NCBI RefSeq assembly: GCF_029087225.1
Contig: NZ_JARFJD010000003.1
Location: forward strand, 1-64,000
Source: Limnobacter olei
GTDB taxonomy: Bacteria > Pseudomonadota > Gammaproteobacteria > Burkholderiales > Burkholderiaceae_B
Length of the DNA stretch: 64,000 nucleotides
Direction of reading: 5' to 3'
This document shows positions 61,874 through 64,000 of this stretch, one piece after another (the first letter of the stretch is position 1; each line of letters opens with the position of its first letter). Both the position numbers and the translations under genes were made by a program. The notes beneath the pieces are model-generated. The model ran no database searches. It was not told where the DNA came from and saw only the letters and a program-made list of their open reading frames with translations.

Positions 61874-62875
61874 TCAAATATGCAGCAAATTCCTCTGCTT
61901 GATCTCGGCACGGGTCAGGACTGGAGTGATGCAGGCATCCGCATTGCCAAACACCTGCTCCCAATGGGCAAGGGGTTGAGAAGCAATCAGCGCCTTCATG
62001 TCAGCCAGCATTTGAACTGCGGGCGGGGTGCCTGGCATGGCACCTCGGCTCCAGTGAATATTCACCCACTCTGGCTTGCCCATGGCCTCGCAGGCCACTT
62101 TCCAGAACTTGTGCTCGAGCGAGCCCACCGCCAAATGACGCTGGTCCGCAGTTTTGTAAACGTTGTAACAAGCCAAGCCACCGCTGAGTAAGTCGTCTTG
62201 ATGACGGGCAGGCTTGCCACTGAGCATGATCCACATTTGTTCCATGCTCTCGGGCATGATGTTTTGCTTCCAGAGGTTGTGGGTCATGGACACATCCACA
62301 AACGTGCCCTGCCCTGTACGCTGCGCTTTCAGCAAAGCTGCCAGGATGCCCTGCACGGCCGCAGACGTGCCACCAAACAAATCACCAAACTGAACAGCAG
62401 GCACCGGGATATCGCCGTCGGCTGTTTGCAAACCATCGAGCACGCCACTTAAGGCCATGTAGTTGATGTCGTGACCAGCCTTTTCAGCCAATGTACCTTT
62501 CTGGCCATAACCGGTGATGCAACACATCACCAGCTTCGGGTTCAGCGCTTTCAAAGTGTCGTAGTCACAGCCCATGTCCGCCATGACGCCGGGACGGAAT
62601 CCATCAATCAGCACATCGGCCTTGGCAGCATGATCCTTCAAAGCCTGAATGCCCTCGGGCGTGCGAAAGTCGGCAGTCACAATCTGTTTGCTACTGTTCA
62701 ACGCGGCATACAACATGGGCATGCTTTTGGCATCATCCCCATGGGGCGGCTCCATCTTGATGACCTTGGCACCCATTTGCTGCAGGATCAGCGACGTGGC
62801 TGGTCCGGGCAAATTGCGCGACAAATCGAGCACAGTAATGCCTTCGAGCAAGGTGGGGTCTTGAATGGGTGACAT
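61874..62875 (-). CDS. CaiB/BaiF-family CoA-transferase or acyl-CoA racemase
   Basis: This 333-residue family III CoA-transferase has EGITVLDLSRNLPGPATSLILQQMGAKVIKMEPPHGDD at the start and a catalytic Asp in VQFGDLFGGTSAA. It also has the AGHDINYMALSGVL block typical of alpha-methylacyl-CoA racemases. It is therefore either a racemase of branched acyl-CoA or a CoA-transferase; the two cannot be told apart here. It lies between a fadE-like gene and fadD on the same strand, consistent with fatty or branched acid breakdown. Confidence 0.88.
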   Translation of the reverse strand: MSPIQDPTLLEGITVLDLSRNLPGPATSLILQQMGAKVIKMEPPHGDDAKSMPMLYAALNSSKQIVTADFRTPEGIQALKDHAAKADVLIDGFRPGVMADMGCDYDTLKALNPKLVMCCITGYGQKGTLAEKAGHDINYMALSGVLDGLQTADGDIPVPAVQFGDLFGGTSAAVQGILAALLKAQRTGQGTFVDVSMTHNLWKQNIMPESMEQMWIMLSGKPARHQDDLLSGGLACYNVYKTADQRHLAVGSLEHKFWKVACEAMGKPEWVNIHWSRGAMPGTPPAVQMLADMKALIASQPLAHWEQVFGNADACITPVLTRAEIKQRNLLHI

Positions 62876-62948
62876 GTGTGACGGCCTCGGTGATTAATTG
62901 TGGGATAACGATGTTGAATTTGAAGAGGAACGGTGCAACTCGGCTTGA

Positions 62949-63114
62949 GGCACCATTCGCTTCGCCCTAAGCAAGGTTTCTCGATCCGGCTTGATGCTTC
63001 TGGCTTGGGGCATGCGAAACGCCACGGCGTCTTCGCATCGATTGCTTACAGCAATCGCCCCTCGCTGCGAATCCGCCGGGAAACCTTGCAAAGTCGGTCA
63101 AAGCGAATGGTGCC
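62949..63114. repeat. Large nested inverted repeat (166 bp)
   Basis: Outer arms GGCACCATTCGCTT (62949-62962) and its exact complement (63101-63114) enclose GCAAGGTTTC (62971-62980) with GAAACCTTGC (63080-63089), then GGCGTCTTCGCA (63026-63037) with TGCGAATCCGCC (63066-63077), and an apical CGATTGCT-TAC-AGCAATCG (63039-63057). The left arm holds an extra 45 bases. The element fills the intergenic space between the fadE-like and CaiB genes. Confidence 0.75.
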
Positions 63115-63153
63115 CCGAGCCAAGCCAGGGCACCGCTCACATTTGCATTCGCC

Positions 63154-64000
63154 TTAAGAGTTCACAACCCTCAAGCGCTCACCCTGCACTGCCGCGCCAT
63201 GGCTGACATTTGGCACATTGGCACATTCAAAACCGGGTGCGTAGGTTACAGAGTTGTCACCGAAGAATTCCTGCGGAGTAAACTCGTCCACCATAATGGC
63301 TTCCAGGCTGATGCGATTGGCACGGTCCAACAGCTTTTTGTCGGCTGCGGTAATGATGCCTTTGGCCAATGCGGCTTCTGCCATTTCCTGAACAGAGCCC
63401 TTGTCCACCAGCTTCGAGCGGCGCGCCTGAATCACTTTCATTTGCACCACTTCAGCTTCCTGCACAGCCTGGAAGGCTGCCATCAAGCGCTTCACACCTG
63501 TGGTTTGGGCCAACACTTCATCGCTGTCCAAATCCGCCAGGTTGAACTTGGGCATGTACAAGTCGCCAGTGATGCGGCCCAACTGTGCGCCACTCTTGGT
63601 GATTGTTTTGGCCACAGTGGGCACCAAACGATCCAGACCCGAACCCACAATCGGATTGATGCGCAAGCTGAAGTAACCCACGGTGCGCAACAGGAAACCA
63701 ACGGCGTTGTTACCGAAGTTGGAATAGATGGACTCAAATGCCTTTTGCACTTTCGCCAATGCGTATTCACAGGCGTACTGCACCAATGGCAGGTCCTCCT
63801 TGATCTCACCTTCGGCCACATAGCGGCGAATGGTCGAAATTGCCAACAGTTGCCAACCCAAGGCATCCGCGAAATGGCCTGTCAGTTGCTGGCGTGCTTT
63901 CAGCTTGCCGCCCACAGTAATCAGCGCCATGTCGGTGAGGAATGAATAGCGCGACGATGCCCAAGCCAGCTTGCGCAAATAAGGCGTTACTCCATCTACT
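63154..64000 (-). CDS. fadE: FadE-type acyl-CoA dehydrogenase, C-terminal part (gene runs past the window)
   Basis: The frame remains open to the window end, so the N-terminal part lies outside. The visible 280 or so residues match the C-terminal region of FadE-type dehydrogenases: YLRKLAWASSRYSFLTDMALITVGGKLKARQQL, HFADALGWQLLAISTIRRYVAEGE and VDEFTPQEFFG. These include the DUF1974 domain, which is diagnostic of the long FadE form of the first beta-oxidation step. An ATG at 63978 is not considered the true start. It is on the same strand as the CaiB and fadD genes. Confidence 0.9.
   Translation of the reverse strand, partial: VDGVTPYLRKLAWASSRYSFLTDMALITVGGKLKARQQLTGHFADALGWQLLAISTIRRYVAEGEIKEDLPLVQYACEYALAKVQKAFESIYSNFGNNAVGFLLRTVGYFSLRINPIVGSGLDRLVPTVAKTITKSGAQLGRITGDLYMPKFNLADLDSDEVLAQTTGVKRLMAAFQAVQEAEVVQMKVIQARRSKLVDKGSVQEMAEAALAKGIITAADKKLLDRANRISLEAIMVDEFTPQEFFGDNSVTYAPGFECANVPNVSHGAAVQGERLRVVNS

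Overview
The window looks like part of a betaproteobacterial (Burkholderiales) chromosome of moderate GC. The main clues are the gene order rpe-gph-trpE-trpG-trpD-trpC, the mix of acyl-CoA genes, and the paired DUF1302/DUF1329 proteins. A Limnobacter-like organism would fit, but that genus guess is an impression and was not tested. No rRNA, CRISPR array, insertion sequence or prophage is visible. One tRNA gene (Phe) is present.

Layout. 0.25-6.6 kb: an enoyl-CoA hydratase, then a forward run of an SDR protein, an unusual photolyase/cryptochrome-like flavoprotein, a DUF3429 membrane protein, an AcuI-type reductase and an M61 peptidase. 6.6-12.6 kb: a reverse tryptophan block (rpe, gph, trpE, a degenerate receiver gene, trpG, trpD, trpC). 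12.8-18.7 kb: apaG, a 48-codon membrane ORF, mltA, a DsbC-like isomerase, a UbiH-like hydroxylase, tRNA-Phe and a porin/phosphate-binding-like pair. 18.7-26.7 kb: a long reverse run holding a TadG-like protein, a receiver-like protein, two ParA ATPases, a penicillin-acylase-family hydrolase and an aldehyde dehydrogenase. 26.8-36.9 kb: a DUF1302-DUF1329-YCF48-RND envelope module with a TetR regulator and a lipoprotein hydrolase. 37-55.8 kb: a type IVb-pilus-like operon that runs from a secretin lipoprotein through PilP-, PilQ-, PilR- and PilO-like parts, a parvulin and two prepilin-like proteins to a 2246-residue adhesin. It is followed by a TIGR03032-like protein, an APS kinase and an epimerase-like protein. 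56-64 kb: a DsrE-like protein, an MFS carrier, a 54-residue membrane ORF, LrgB/LrgA, an OmpA-like lipoprotein, FadD, a CaiB-type CoA-transferase and the end of a FadE-type acyl-CoA dehydrogenase.

The most striking system is the pilus-like operon. Its last gene encodes a giant fibre with two arrays of 17-residue YadA-head-like repeats (8 and 22 units) and an internal S74-type intramolecular chaperone motif. The architecture recalls R64-type thin pili that carry a PilV tip adhesin, but the adhesin is built from trimeric-autotransporter and phage-fibre modules. Other notable points are an epimerase-like protein whose Tyr/Lys catalytic pair reads Asp/Gln, a possibly circularly permuted photolyase, a candidate TetR operator with a short leader ORF before the DUF1302 operon, and a 166-bp nested inverted repeat between the fadE-like and CaiB genes. 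Several genes were re-started from upstream TTG/GTG codons to better-supported ATG starts, as noted in each entry.
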